64,000 nucleotides of DNA from positions 50,981-114,980 of the forward strand of contig JBLINB010000001.1 in the NCBI GenBank assembly GCA_047638975.1, written 5' to 3'. This document shows positions 1 through 8,360 of the stretch, one piece after another. A model generated the notes under the pieces. The model worked only from the letters and a program-made list of their open reading frames with translations. It had not been told where the DNA came from and searched no databases. This stretch comes from JAPKEZ01 sp047638975 (GTDB taxonomy: Bacteria > Planctomycetota > UBA1135). The position numbers and the translations under genes were made by a program. Positions within the stretch are counted from its first letter, which is position 1. Each line of letters begins with the position of its first letter.

Positions 1-593
1 GCAACAGGGAATGGTGTCCAGAGGCTAACAAACCAAATCGCCGTCAAAGCAATGGCGAAAGCTACACCCCATGATAGTTCATGATTTTCGAGCAGCATCT
101 TCATTGAGAAGTTGCGCTGTTGTCCGCTGCGCCAAGGAGTGATGCGTGGCCAGAAATTAGGAACGTTGGCCGCGTGCTCATCGAGCTGCTCGCCAAAAAG
201 TTCTTTCAACCTTGGATACTCGCGCTGCATTTTTCTTGGGAAATAGAACATAAAAAAGCAGACGATTAACACCAACGAAAAACCCCAGATGCATTGGCCG
301 CGCAGACTATCGGCGTTACCCGATGCTAGCGATACGCCTACCATTGCAACAAAGCTGCCAAGGTACGCCGGGTTGCGCGTATATGCGTATGGCCCCGTGG
401 TTACCATCAGCGCATTCTTGTCGAGATAGCCAAACGCCCACATTCTGAGCAGCCAAGCCAGCGTGACTAGCACCGATCCAGCGATAAAAGTACTGGGGCG
501 AGGGTCAGCGAGAGAGACTAAAGCCAAAGAGCTGAGGTAAACAGCTGCTTTACGCCAAGTTATTTTCTTAGATGCACGGTTGTTAGCGTTCAT
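1..593 (-). CDS. Isoprenylcysteine carboxyl methyltransferase-family membrane protein (partial)
   Basis: I translated the minus strand from an ATG at 593 and found an open frame that runs off the window edge (197 residues seen, C-terminus missing). The protein has several hydrophobic segments and the motif GPYAYTRNPAYLG, typical of the ICMT/PEMT family of SAM-dependent membrane methyltransferases. Bacterial members are often annotated only as isoprenylcysteine methyltransferase-like, and the substrate here is unknown. It is divergent from the lipoprotein gene at 661. The family call is fairly safe; the reaction is inference. Confidence 0.75.
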   Translation of the reverse strand, partial: MNANNRASKKITWRKAAVYLSSLALVSLADPRPSTFIAGSVLVTLAWLLRMWAFGYLDKNALMVTTGPYAYTRNPAYLGSFVAMVGVSLASGNADSLRGQCIWGFSLVLIVCFFMFYFPRKMQREYPRLKELFGEQLDEHAANVPNFWPRITPWRSGQQRNFSMKMLLENHELSWGVAFAIALTAIWFVSLWTPFPV

Positions 594-660
594 GGTATTG
601 CGGGTTCGGCCTGCGTATTGGATAATTGTCGCATAGTTGTCTCGCCAATCAACCACCAAC

Positions 661-1344
661 ATGAAATTCCTCATAATCCCACTTTTTATCCTCGCAGCAT
701 GTGCCGCAGAGCCGCAAACTGTGCAAGAGCTTGATGTCACAGTGACCACTGGCCCGCTGACCTACGCCGAAGAGCAGCCACAGGATTTAGCAGACAGCAT
801 CGCCGCTAGTCCGTCCGAGTTAGCAGCGATTAAGGCCGAGCAAGATTTTTTGGACGAAATGGCAGACGAAGGCGTTTATCCAGAGACTAATCCAACGCAG
901 GTCACTGTTAAATATCACCGCTCCGGATTAACAGTGGGGCTTTACAACGAATCTTATATCTCTCGATCCGATTACTACAAGCAAAAGCGCGCTAGTGCTT
1001 CTTACAAAGTAGTGCCTGATATAAAAATGGGCGCACTGCTCAAGGCTCTTGATGATATAGGTTTTTTCGACAGTGCCATTGCTGGCAGAAAGCGTTATGT
1101 TGGCGCGAGTGTGTCGATTATTGTGCGACGCGGCACCGAAAGTTACAGCCTAGCTTGGGGTCCAAAAGTGAATACTGATTTACATGAAGTCACTAATATG
1201 TCTGCTGATAGTATCCGCGTAATGTATGACACCACTCAATCGATTCAATTAATCGAAAACAGCAGTGGCAGCGATTTTTTCCAAGAAGAAAGTAATCGTA
1301 TTAATCAAGAAAACGCCATTCGCCGCAGCAAGCCACGCCAATGA
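661..1344 (+). CDS. Putative lipoprotein of unknown function
   Basis: I chose the ATG at 661 over an in-frame TTG at 637 because the protein then opens with a short lipoprotein signal ending in LAAC (MKFLIIPLFILAAC), predicting an acylated Cys14. The mature part has no domain I recognise. It is acidic near the N-terminus, and the middle (from the segment YHRSGLTVGLYNES) may form a beta-rich fold. It overlaps kdsB by 4 nt (ATGA), so the two genes are probably co-transcribed, possibly with a cell-envelope role. The function is unknown. Confidence 0.75.
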   Translation: MKFLIIPLFILAACAAEPQTVQELDVTVTTGPLTYAEEQPQDLADSIAASPSELAAIKAEQDFLDEMADEGVYPETNPTQVTVKYHRSGLTVGLYNESYISRSDYYKQKRASASYKVVPDIKMGALLKALDDIGFFDSAIAGRKRYVGASVSIIVRRGTESYSLAWGPKVNTDLHEVTNMSADSIRVMYDTTQSIQLIENSSGSDFFQEESNRINQENAIRRSKPRQ

Positions 1345-2084
1345 TTTCGTCACCGCGGCTAATAGTAGTAGTTCCGGCACGTCGCGCATCGACTCGCCTG
1401 CCGAACAAGCTACTACTCGCCGAATCCGGACAACCCTTGCTGGCTCACACTTTGCAACAATGTGCAAAAGCCAAATTGCCCGACTTAGTCGTAGCTGCTG
1501 TTGACGATGACGCTTTATTCGCAGCTGCAAAGGCGGCCGGGTTTGACGCCGTGATGACCGACCCAAGCTTGCCAAGCGGTACTGATCGCGTGTGGGCAGC
1601 AGCGCAACAATATCCAAGCGCCGAATTTATTGTTAACGTCCAGGGTGACGAAGCCGAGATTGATCCGACAGTCATCGATTTACTGTGCCAGGCATTGCTT
1701 GATGGCGCACCCACTGCAACTTTGAGCGCACCACTAAGCGATGCGCAGCGCGATGACGCCGCTGCTGTAAAAGTTGTTGTCGATTTACAAGGCAATGCCT
1801 TGTATTTTTCACGCAGCGCCATCCCGTTCGTGCGCGGCGAAGATGTCGGTGCACGAATGCATATTGGCATTTACGGATTTCAAAGGCAAAGCCTAAAACG
1901 TTTTTCAGAGTTGACGGCTACGCCACTTGAAAAATGCGAAAAACTCGAGCAATTGCGCCTATTAGAAAACGGCATCGCGATGCGAGTCTTGAAATGCGCG
2001 CATGCCAGTATCGGAATCGATACACGGCACGACTACGATATGTTCCTTCAGCGCAACACCACTTCCATCTCTAATAATGACTAA
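1341..2084 (+). CDS. kdsB: 3-deoxy-manno-octulosonate cytidylyltransferase
   Basis: This enzyme activates Kdo with CTP to give CMP-Kdo for lipopolysaccharide inner-core synthesis in the cytoplasm. The N-terminal nucleotide-binding motif PARRASTRLPNK, the segment PSGTDRVWAA and the motif VNVQGDEAEID match the family. At 247 residues the length is normal. One variation is VNVQGDEA where most members have VNVQGDEP. The start overlaps the upstream lipoprotein stop, and the end overlaps pyrG by 8 nt. Coupling with the CTP-producing gene is sensible because CTP is its substrate. The gene implies Kdo-containing envelope glycolipid. Confidence 0.93.
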   Translation: MISSPRLIVVVPARRASTRLPNKLLLAESGQPLLAHTLQQCAKAKLPDLVVAAVDDDALFAAAKAAGFDAVMTDPSLPSGTDRVWAAAQQYPSAEFIVNVQGDEAEIDPTVIDLLCQALLDGAPTATLSAPLSDAQRDDAAAVKVVVDLQGNALYFSRSAIPFVRGEDVGARMHIGIYGFQRQSLKRFSELTATPLEKCEKLEQLRLLENGIAMRVLKCAHASIGIDTRHDYDMFLQRNTTSISNND

Positions 2085-3711
2085 ATTCATCTTCGTAACC
2101 GGTGGCGTAGTTTCGTCCCTTGGCAAAGGGATCACCACTGCAGCTCTCGCTGTTCTTCTAGAAAAACGCGGATTGAAAATTTCAATCCAAAAGCTTGACC
2201 CGTACATCAATGTCGATCCTGGCACCATGTCACCCTTCGAGCATGGCGAAGTTTATGTAACCGAAGACGGCTACGAGGCCGATCTTGACTTAGGACATTA
2301 CGAAAGGTTTTCGAACGCGCTCATCGGTCGACATTCAAATGCGACTACAGGCTCGATTTACTCTTCAGTGATTCGCCGCGAACGTGCTGGCGAATACCTT
2401 GGCCAAACGGTACAGGTTATTCCGCATATTACCGATGCCATCAAGGAAGCGATTACTAGGGGCGCGGCAAAAGATACCGACATTTCGATTGTCGAAATCG
2501 GCGGCACTGCTGGTGACATCGAATCTCTACCGTTTCTTGAAGCCATTCGCCAATTTGCCTTAGAACGTCCACGCGAGCAAACTATGTTCGTGCATCTAAC
2601 GCTATTGCCTTTCTTGAAAGCCTCTGGTGAAATGAAAACGAAACCTACGCAGCAATCTGTTGGCAAACTGCGTGAAATCGGCATTCAGCCAGACGTATTG
2701 GTATGCCGTTGCGAGCATCCGATGACCGAAGGCATGCGCAAAAAGATATCCTTGTTTTGCAATGTAAGAGAGCAACATGTCATCCAAGAGATCGATGTGC
2801 CGACTACGATTTACGAAGTGCCTCTAGACTTGCAAAAGCACGGGCTTGATAAATCAGTTGTCGAACGCTTAAAGCTACCCTCAGTGCCAAGCATTGACAT
2901 GAGCGATTGGCAAGACCTAGTAGAACGTTGGGCGAACCCGCAGCATGAGATAGAAATTGCTGTAGTCGGTAAGTACATCGAATTGCACGACGCTTATAAA
3001 TCTATTTATGAGTCTTTAGCTCATGCCGGCACAGCCAACGAGACCAAAGTGGTGTTCCGTAAGGTCGCCGCCGAAAGTTTATTCGAAAGTGATGCCGGTG
3101 AAATCCTTAAAGGCGTAAGCGGTGTATTAATCCCCGGTGGATTTGGCGAACGCGGGCTTGAAGGCAAAATTAATGCCATCAAATGGTCGCGCGAAAACAA
3201 CATCCCGACTTTTGGTATTTGCTTTGGCATGCAAGCCATGGCCATCGAATATGCGCGCAACGTCGCCGGCATCAGTGACGCCAATACTTCAGAAGTCGAC
3301 AGCGACTGCGCTAACCCTGTCATCGACCTGATGGCAGAGCAAGAAAACGTATCCGACAAAGGCGGCACCATGCGCCTTGGCGCATATGCCTGTCGCGTTA
3401 TACCTAATACCAAATTGGCTGAGATCTATGACCGCGACATGGTCTTCGAGCGCCATCGTCATCGCTGGGAATTCAATAATACCTACCGCGAGCAGCTAGA
3501 AAAAGCTGGGCTCACATCCTCAGGCGTATTTGAGCAACGCGACTTAGTAGAGGTAGTCGAAATCAGTGATCGCGACTTCTTCATAGGTGTGCAGTACCAC
3601 CCAGAATTTAAATCAAAGCCGTTAACACCGCATCCGTTGTTTGACCGGTTTATTTATGCTGCGCTGAAGTTGCATCAAGAATCCAACTCACCACAATCAG
3701 TAGAAGCGTAA
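2077..3711 (+). CDS. pyrG: CTP synthase
   Basis: CTP synthase makes CTP from UTP, ATP and glutamine. I took the ATG at 2077, which gives MTKFIFVTGG, the conserved N-terminus; an in-frame start at 2002 would add 25 non-conserved residues. The 544-residue protein has the N-terminal synthetase domain (SSLGKG P-loop, KLDPYINVDPGTM) and a C-terminal class I glutamine amidotransferase domain with nucleophile Cys in GICFGMQ and His/Glu in GVQYHPEF. It overlaps kdsB by 8 nt and is followed 2 nt later by the DUF1844 gene, so it is in an operon. Confidence 0.97.
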   Translation: MTKFIFVTGGVVSSLGKGITTAALAVLLEKRGLKISIQKLDPYINVDPGTMSPFEHGEVYVTEDGYEADLDLGHYERFSNALIGRHSNATTGSIYSSVIRRERAGEYLGQTVQVIPHITDAIKEAITRGAAKDTDISIVEIGGTAGDIESLPFLEAIRQFALERPREQTMFVHLTLLPFLKASGEMKTKPTQQSVGKLREIGIQPDVLVCRCEHPMTEGMRKKISLFCNVREQHVIQEIDVPTTIYEVPLDLQKHGLDKSVVERLKLPSVPSIDMSDWQDLVERWANPQHEIEIAVVGKYIELHDAYKSIYESLAHAGTANETKVVFRKVAAESLFESDAGEILKGVSGVLIPGGFGERGLEGKINAIKWSRENNIPTFGICFGMQAMAIEYARNVAGISDANTSEVDSDCANPVIDLMAEQENVSDKGGTMRLGAYACRVIPNTKLAEIYDRDMVFERHRHRWEFNNTYREQLEKAGLTSSGVFEQRDLVEVVEISDRDFFIGVQYHPEFKSKPLTPHPLFDRFIYAALKLHQESNSPQSVEA

Positions 3712-3713
3712 TC

Positions 3714-3971
3714 ATGTCTGAATCAAAAATACCAAGCGGTGACTTCCGTATCTTCGTGCAAAAAATAGCTATGCAAGGGTTTTATGCTCTCGGGCTTATT
3801 GAAGTACCAGGAGCCCCGAAACAAGAGCCAAACGCTGAAATGGCGCACGGTGTCATCGAAGATTTAATGATGCTACGCACGAAGTGCACAGGCAATTTAG
3901 ACGAGGGAGAAACGATGACTCTAGATAAATTTATAACCGACTTGCAACTACACGTTAGTAAATTAAACTAA
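3714..3971 (+). CDS. DUF1844 family protein
   Basis: This small 85-residue protein matches the DUF1844 pattern: a segment with FRIFVQKIAMQGFYALG, then HGVIEDLMMLRTKCTGNL, and a C-terminal helix. The family is found in planctomycetes, acidobacteria and related groups, and its function is unknown. It lies 2 nt after pyrG and 5 nt before metG, so it is probably co-expressed with both. The family call is from memory of the sequence pattern. Confidence 0.75.
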   Translation: MSESKIPSGDFRIFVQKIAMQGFYALGLIEVPGAPKQEPNAEMAHGVIEDLMMLRTKCTGNLDEGETMTLDKFITDLQLHVSKLN

Positions 3972-3976
3972 ACACG

Positions 3977-5710
3977 ATGTCGCGTTACCTCGTAACTTCG
4001 GCATTACCTTATGCCAATGGCCCCATCCACTTTGGTCACATCGCTGGTGCCTATTTGCCAGCAGATGTATATGTGCGCTATTTGAAGATGGCGAAGGGCG
4101 AAGAGAATGTTCTATATGTATGCGGAACAGACGAACACGGTGTGGCCATCACTATGAAGGCCGAAGCCGAGGGCAGTGATTACCGCAGCTACGTCGACAA
4201 ATGGCACGGCGAGATAAAGAACCTCTTTGACGATTTCTCGATCGACTTCGATATTTTTTCAGGTACCGCGCGTTGCGAGTTCCACGAAGAAGCTAGTCAA
4301 AAGTTTTTCAGTGTCTTACTCGATAATGATTTTATCGTTAAGCGCACCGAGAAGCAGTGGTTTTCAGAACAGAGTCAGCGCTTCCTGCCCGATCGCTACT
4401 TACAAGGCATTTGCCCAGAATGTGCCTTCGAAACAGCACGCGGCGATGAATGCCCAAAATGTGGTACATGGATCGACGCACGTGAACTAGGAAGCCCTAT
4501 CAGTTTGATTGATGGCTCGAAGCCGATATTAAAAGATACCACCCATTGGTATATCGACTTACCGGCTTTGCAAAAAGCCGGCTTAGAAGATTGGTATCAG
4601 GGCAAAGACAGCGCCAATCCAATTAAGGGCTGGAAATCAAACGTAGATGGCTATGTGCAAGCGATGCTGCGCGATTTACACGACCGCCCTATCACACGTG
4701 ACTTGCCTTGGGGCGTGCCCTTGCCGGATGGTATTGAGGGTTCTGAGGGCAAAGTGTTATATGTATGGTTCGACGCGCCAATCGGATACATCAGCGCAAC
4801 CATGCAATGGGCCAGCGAGTCGGGCACTCCTGATGCCTGGAAAGATTGGTGGCAGAACAGCGACACTCGCTTGGTGCATTTCATCGGCAAAGATAACATC
4901 GCTTTTCATACCGTAGTCTTCCCGAGTATGCTTCTCGGTCAAAAGGACGCCTGGGACGGCAAGAAGTTTGTGCTACCGTGGTCTGTACCTGCTAATGAAT
5001 TTTACAATTTGCAGGGCAAGAAATTCAGTACCTCCGATGGATGGTACATTGATAACGCAAGTTTCTTTGAGCATTACAATTCTGACGCCGCACGCTTTCA
5101 TCTTTTACTGTCTGCGCCAGAAACTTCGGACAGCGAGTTCAACTGGAATGAATTTCGCGCTACAAACAACTCTTTATTAGCCGATAAGATTGGCAACCTC
5201 GCTAGCCGCGTACTTAAGTTTGCAAACAAGCGCTTCGAGAACAAAGTACCCGTCGTAAGCGAAGTACTCGAAGACGCATTCCTAACTGCGGCCGGTGATA
5301 GTTTTTCAGAGATAGGCCCTTTCATCGAGAAACATGAATTACGCAAAGCCGCTTTGGCTTTAATCGCTGGTTGTTCATCGTTGAATCAGTTTTTTGATAA
5401 GCTCGAGCCCTGGAAAAAAATAAAGTCCGACGACCTCGCGGATCAAATGTTATGCGCACAAGCAATCGAACGCTGCATCGCTTACTTTGATTTACTTAGC
5501 CGTCGCTTAGCACCCTTCTGCCCACGTTCAGCCGACAAGTTAGCTGAGATGCTCGGGGCAGCCAGCAGTGGCAGCAACGATCGTTGGGGGCCCGACAGCG
5601 TCGATCAGGTTTTAGAAGCCGGACTCGAGCTCGGGACTACAGAAGTATTATTTGCGAAAATAGATGTTGAACTCATTGACGCCGAGATAGAAAAGCTTAA
5701 TAGGGCATAA
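3977..5710 (+). CDS. metG: Methionyl-tRNA synthetase
   Basis: This enzyme charges tRNA-Met with methionine. The class I signature is HFGH at residues 18-21, and the second signature is KFSTS (a variant of KMSKS). A four-cysteine zinc knuckle, CPEC followed by CPKC, sits near residue 145. At 577 residues it stops after the anticodon-binding helical domain and lacks the C-terminal EMAP-like tRNA-binding domain found in some bacterial enzymes. There is no clear Shine-Dalgarno site; it is probably translated from the upstream operon message. Confidence 0.96.
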   Translation: MSRYLVTSALPYANGPIHFGHIAGAYLPADVYVRYLKMAKGEENVLYVCGTDEHGVAITMKAEAEGSDYRSYVDKWHGEIKNLFDDFSIDFDIFSGTARCEFHEEASQKFFSVLLDNDFIVKRTEKQWFSEQSQRFLPDRYLQGICPECAFETARGDECPKCGTWIDARELGSPISLIDGSKPILKDTTHWYIDLPALQKAGLEDWYQGKDSANPIKGWKSNVDGYVQAMLRDLHDRPITRDLPWGVPLPDGIEGSEGKVLYVWFDAPIGYISATMQWASESGTPDAWKDWWQNSDTRLVHFIGKDNIAFHTVVFPSMLLGQKDAWDGKKFVLPWSVPANEFYNLQGKKFSTSDGWYIDNASFFEHYNSDAARFHLLLSAPETSDSEFNWNEFRATNNSLLADKIGNLASRVLKFANKRFENKVPVVSEVLEDAFLTAAGDSFSEIGPFIEKHELRKAALALIAGCSSLNQFFDKLEPWKKIKSDDLADQMLCAQAIERCIAYFDLLSRRLAPFCPRSADKLAEMLGAASSGSNDRWGPDSVDQVLEAGLELGTTEVLFAKIDVELIDAEIEKLNRA

Positions 5711-5716
5711 AAAAAA

Positions 5717-5737
5717 CCTGGCTCGCTAAGAGCCAGG
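5717..5737 (-). terminator. Intrinsic terminator of the HU gene
   Basis: A perfect 8-bp stem (CCTGGCTC / GAGCCAGG) with a 5-nt loop lies between the convergent metG and HU genes. The A tract at 5709-5716 gives a U tract on the minus strand, so it terminates the HU transcript. The plus side lacks a U tract, so metG termination here is uncertain. Confidence 0.85.
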
Positions 5738-5759
5738 CCTATAAGGAAACGGTATAAAA

Positions 5760-6038
5760 TTACTTGCCGTTTACTGAATCTTTCCAAGCCTTAGCTGGCT
5801 TGAATCCGACAGACTTGCTTGCTTTGATTTGCATCGTCTCGCCAGTTTGTGGATTGCGCCCAGTACGGGCTGCGCGGCTGCGCTTTGACCAAGTGCCGAA
5901 TCCGGCAATTGAGACTTGTTCATCGGACGCTACGCCATCCTTAATTGCTTGAAGAACTATATTTACGGTTTCTTCAGATGCTGATTTAGTTGTTTCTAGC
6001 TGTTCGCATACAGCCTCGATTAGTTCGCGCTTATTCAT
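5760..6038 (-). CDS. HU/IHF family DNA-binding protein
   Basis: This 92-residue histone-like protein bends and compacts DNA as a dimer. The core VSIAGFGTWSKRSRAARTGRNPQTGE is the classic HU signature, with the Arg/Asn/Pro beta-arm tip. It is preceded on the same strand by the H1-like lysine-repeat gene and followed by a strong terminator. Together with its neighbour it suggests a small nucleoid-protein locus. Assignment to HU rather than IHF is by general likeness. Confidence 0.93.
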   Translation of the reverse strand: MNKRELIEAVCEQLETTKSASEETVNIVLQAIKDGVASDEQVSIAGFGTWSKRSRAARTGRNPQTGETMQIKASKSVGFKPAKAWKDSVNGK

Positions 6039-6091
6039 GATTTTCAGGGTGTTCGGGAGTTAGGGAGGGTTTCTATTTTGAAGAGTTGCCA

Positions 6092-6122
6092 GCTCTAGCA
6101 ATGTAGAGCCAGCTGTTTTTTA
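6092..6122 (+). terminator. Possible plus-strand hairpin with U tract
   Basis: GCTCTA (6092-6097), a 6-nt loop, TAGAGC (6104-6109), then CAGCTG and a run of T (6116-6121). On the plus strand this looks like a weak intrinsic terminator, yet no plus-strand gene precedes it. It could limit antisense transcription across the HU/H1-like region, or be chance. Confidence 0.3.
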
Positions 6123-6134
6123 GAAGCGTCTAGT

Positions 6135-6503
6135 CTACTTTTTCTTGCGGACGACTTTCTTCTTGGTAGCTACTTTCTTCTTGGCTACTTTCTTTTTGGC
6201 TACCTTTTTCTTAGCTACTTTCTTTTTCGCTACTTTCTTCTTGGCAGGCTTCTTCTTTGCTACCTTTTTCTTGGCAGGCTTCTTTTTCGCTACTTTCTTT
6301 TTCGCTACTTTCTTTTTCGCTACTTTCTTTTTCGCTACTTTCTTTTTCGCTACTTTCTTTTTCGCTACTTTCTTTTTCGCTACTTTTTTCTTAGCCACCT
6401 TTTTCTTGGCGACTTTTTTCTTTGCTACCTTTTTAACGGCAGGCTTCTTTTTCGCTACTTTCTTTTTAGCAGCTTTCTTTTTAGTTGTTTTTTTTACAGC
6501 CAT
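6135..6503 (-). CDS. Lysine-repeat histone H1-like protein
   Basis: This 122-residue protein is almost entirely Lys, Ala and Val in repeats of KKVAK, with occasional KKPAK units. Such low-complexity basic proteins resemble the C-terminal tail of eukaryotic histone H1 and bacterial Hc1/AlgP-type proteins, and are expected to bind DNA without sequence specificity. A Shine-Dalgarno-like GGAG lies 6 nt upstream of the ATG. The gene sits 96 bp upstream of HU on the same strand. DNA binding is inferred from composition only. The repeat DNA is also open on the opposite strand, but that frame encodes an improbable Phe/Ala/Thr polymer. Confidence 0.85.
   Translation of the reverse strand: MAVKKTTKKKAAKKKVAKKKPAVKKVAKKKVAKKKVAKKKVAKKKVAKKKVAKKKVAKKKVAKKKVAKKKVAKKKPAKKKVAKKKPAKKKVAKKKVAKKKVAKKKVAKKKVATKKKVVRKKK
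6170..6480 (-). repeat. 15-bp tandem repeat inside the H1-like gene
   Basis: The coding DNA is a run of about twenty imperfect 15-bp units, each encoding five residues (KKVAK frame). On the plus strand the commonest unit reads TACTTTCTTTTTCGC. The central units at about 6285-6385 are nearly identical, which suggests recent slippage, so copy number probably varies between strains. Confidence 0.9.
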
Positions 6504-6643
6504 GTTGACTCCGATTCTGGATTCTGAGAAGCAGCAACTCTAGGGATTAACAAAGAGATGCCGATGGAGGGCAGTGCCTTTTGTTTTATGTTTGCACATA
6601 CAACATCTAGCTACTGTTTCTCTCACATCGGCAGACTAAACAA

Positions 6644-6690
6644 AAATTCTCTCGAAAACAAACATTATTTTGTTGTTTTCGAGAGAATTT
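6644..6690 (-). terminator. Intrinsic terminator of rpmB
   Basis: A perfect 17-bp inverted repeat (arms 6644-6660 and 6674-6690, loop 13 nt) lies 14 nt downstream of the L28 stop. On the minus strand it ends in a U-rich stretch. The plus strand also has no gene that would need it. Confidence 0.85.
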
Positions 6691-6703
6691 GGAAAAACTT
6701 TTT

Positions 6704-7012
6704 TTAAGCGTTGGCGGCCATGTAGTCGCGCTGGCGCCCACGAAGAGCTTTTACCAGAGGGACTTTCTGCATACGACCATCTATTTTCACAGTGATCTCG
6801 CCTTTCTTTATGACAGATGTTGCCAAGTGCATACGACGCACCGTACCATTCGGTAGCAGCACGCGCACCTTTTGCACGTTCGACTTAAATGTACGCTTGG
6901 TGTGGCCTGTAGTCTTAAGACCTACGCCACCTTTTTTCTTCGGTAAACCACGACGAGCAATAGACTTACCTACTCTCGTTCTCTTACCTGAAACTTCACA
7001 TGTTCTTGCCAT
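6704..7012 (-). CDS. rpmB: 50S ribosomal protein L28
   Basis: The ATG at 7012 gives MARTCEVSGKRTRVGKSIARRG, the conserved L28 N-terminus; a longer in-frame start at 7072 is not supported. The protein is 102 residues, very basic, and has the central GVGLKTTGHTKRTFKSN segment, longer than the E. coli protein by about 24 residues as in several other phyla. AGAGG lies 8 nt upstream of the ATG as a Shine-Dalgarno site. It is transcribed alone and ends at a strong hairpin. Confidence 0.93.
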   Translation of the reverse strand: MARTCEVSGKRTRVGKSIARRGLPKKKGGVGLKTTGHTKRTFKSNVQKVRVLLPNGTVRRMHLATSVIKKGEITVKIDGRMQKVPLVKALRGRQRDYMAANA

Positions 7013-7114
7013 TTTTAGTACCTCTTTATTAGAAGGGTCGGATATTGTAGGCCTGCCATTAGCTGCCGTCAATACTTGACTAATACCTAAGATATTGTCA
7101 AAATAGTGGCTCGG

Positions 7115-7230
7115 AAGACAGCACTAGGAGAGATCATTTTACATGACACCGAAGGGGCAAGTCGCAACGGCGACCAAACTCTCAGGTACCAAGGACTACT
7201 GCTCGACGAACCCTGACAGTCACCAAAAAA
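7115..7230 (+). ncRNA. Glycine riboswitch
   Basis: The leader of the glycine cleavage operon contains the glycine aptamer core: AGGAGAG, then CACCGAAGGGGCAA, then AAACTCTCAGGTACC. The outer stem can form between AGCACTAG (7120-7127) and CTACTGCT (7195-7202) with one C-C mismatch. Only one full aptamer is visible; the stretch up to about 7225 may be the ghost partner helix of a singlet. Position directly upstream of gcvT and the following terminator support glycine-activated transcription. Confidence 0.92.
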
Positions 7231-7237
7231 ACTTACA

Positions 7238-7266
7238 GGCGCCAAAAAAAATGGCGCTCTTTTTTT
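7238..7266 (+). terminator. Riboswitch expression-platform terminator
   Basis: GGCGCCA (7238-7244), a loop of seven A, TGGCGCT (7252-7258), then C and seven T (7260-7266). The U tract ends exactly one base before the gcvT ATG at 7267. Glycine binding is expected to prevent this terminator from forming. Confidence 0.85.
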
Positions 7267-8352
7267 ATGTCTACACAAACATCCCAACTACTTACTACCT
7301 CATTACATCAACAACACGTTGATCTTGGCGGGAAGATGGTGCCATTCGCAGGATGGTCCATGCCCGTTGATTACGGTTCTATTCTTAATGAAGCAAAGGC
7401 TGTTCGCAAAGGCTCTGGCGTATTTGATGTGTCGCACATGGCGCGCTTCATCTTTCGCGGAGAAGATATTGCTGAACGTCTAGACCATGCGCTTGGCGGA
7501 TGCATCACCGACCAACCTATTGGTTTAGCGCGCTATACCATGTTGCTTCAAGAAGACGCTGGTATCCTCGATGACTTGCTAACCTATCGTTTAGCTGAAG
7601 ACGAATTCATGTTAGTCGTCAACGCTTCTAACCGTGAACGCGACTGGGATTTACTCACTAGCCGCCTTGAAGGTGTCGAGTGTGCTGACCTAACAGAAGA
7701 TGGTGGCGGCATCCTTGCACTACAAGGGCCTGACTCCCTATCTATATTGCGCAAGCTAAGTGGCGACGCGCATTTTTCTCCGCAGTTCCTTGAGCTAGGT
7801 GAAATGGAAACAGAGTTTGGCGGACTCTTCTTTGCCCGTACCGGATACACCGGCGAACACGGATACGAATTATTCCCGAGTGCCGAACAAATTGTGCCAC
7901 TGTGGGAAGCACTTATGGCTTTAGATGTAGCTCCAGTAGGACTGGGTTCACGCGATATTTTACGCCTTGAAGCTGCACTACCTTTATACGGTCACGAAAT
8001 CCACGAAAAGATTACACCTTTCGATGCGAATTTGCGCTTCGGTGTACGCGGCTGGAAGACCCGCGACTTTATAGGTGGCGATGCATTACGCGCCTTGCCT
8101 GCAACCGAAATGCAACTCATTGGTCTCACTTGCGAAAAACGTATCCCGCGCGAAGGATATAACGTACTGTGTAACGATGAAGTTGTTGGCACCATCTGTA
8201 GTGGCGCCATGTCTGTAGTCTTAGGCCACCCTATCGCTACGGCTTACATTCCTAAAAACATCGATGGTGCATTCAGCATCGATTTCCGTGGCAAGCCTCT
8301 TGTAGCACAGCGTGCTGCCTTGCCTTTTGTCCCTCACCGCTCACGCGACTAA
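7267..8352 (+). CDS. gcvT: Aminomethyltransferase (glycine cleavage T protein)
   Basis: T protein moves the aminomethyl group from lipoyl-GcvH to tetrahydrofolate, releasing ammonia. The 361-residue sequence has the N-terminal HVDLGGKMVPFAGWSMPVDYGS and the DVSHM motif, and the ARTGYTGEHGYELF folate-domain motif. The ATG at 7267 is the only start that keeps the conserved N-terminus. It touches the terminator U tract and has no Shine-Dalgarno site. It is the first gene of the riboswitch-controlled glycine cleavage operon. Confidence 0.96.
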   Translation: MSTQTSQLLTTSLHQQHVDLGGKMVPFAGWSMPVDYGSILNEAKAVRKGSGVFDVSHMARFIFRGEDIAERLDHALGGCITDQPIGLARYTMLLQEDAGILDDLLTYRLAEDEFMLVVNASNRERDWDLLTSRLEGVECADLTEDGGGILALQGPDSLSILRKLSGDAHFSPQFLELGEMETEFGGLFFARTGYTGEHGYELFPSAEQIVPLWEALMALDVAPVGLGSRDILRLEAALPLYGHEIHEKITPFDANLRFGVRGWKTRDFIGGDALRALPATEMQLIGLTCEKRIPREGYNVLCNDEVVGTICSGAMSVVLGHPIATAYIPKNIDGAFSIDFRGKPLVAQRAALPFVPHRSRD

Positions 8353-8360
8353 TTAATACC

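Noticed and set aside
6145..6543. Long open frame antisense to the H1-like gene
   Set aside because: It encodes a Phe/Ala/Thr polymer that is only the mirror of the 15-bp lysine repeats; there is no start signal or homology.
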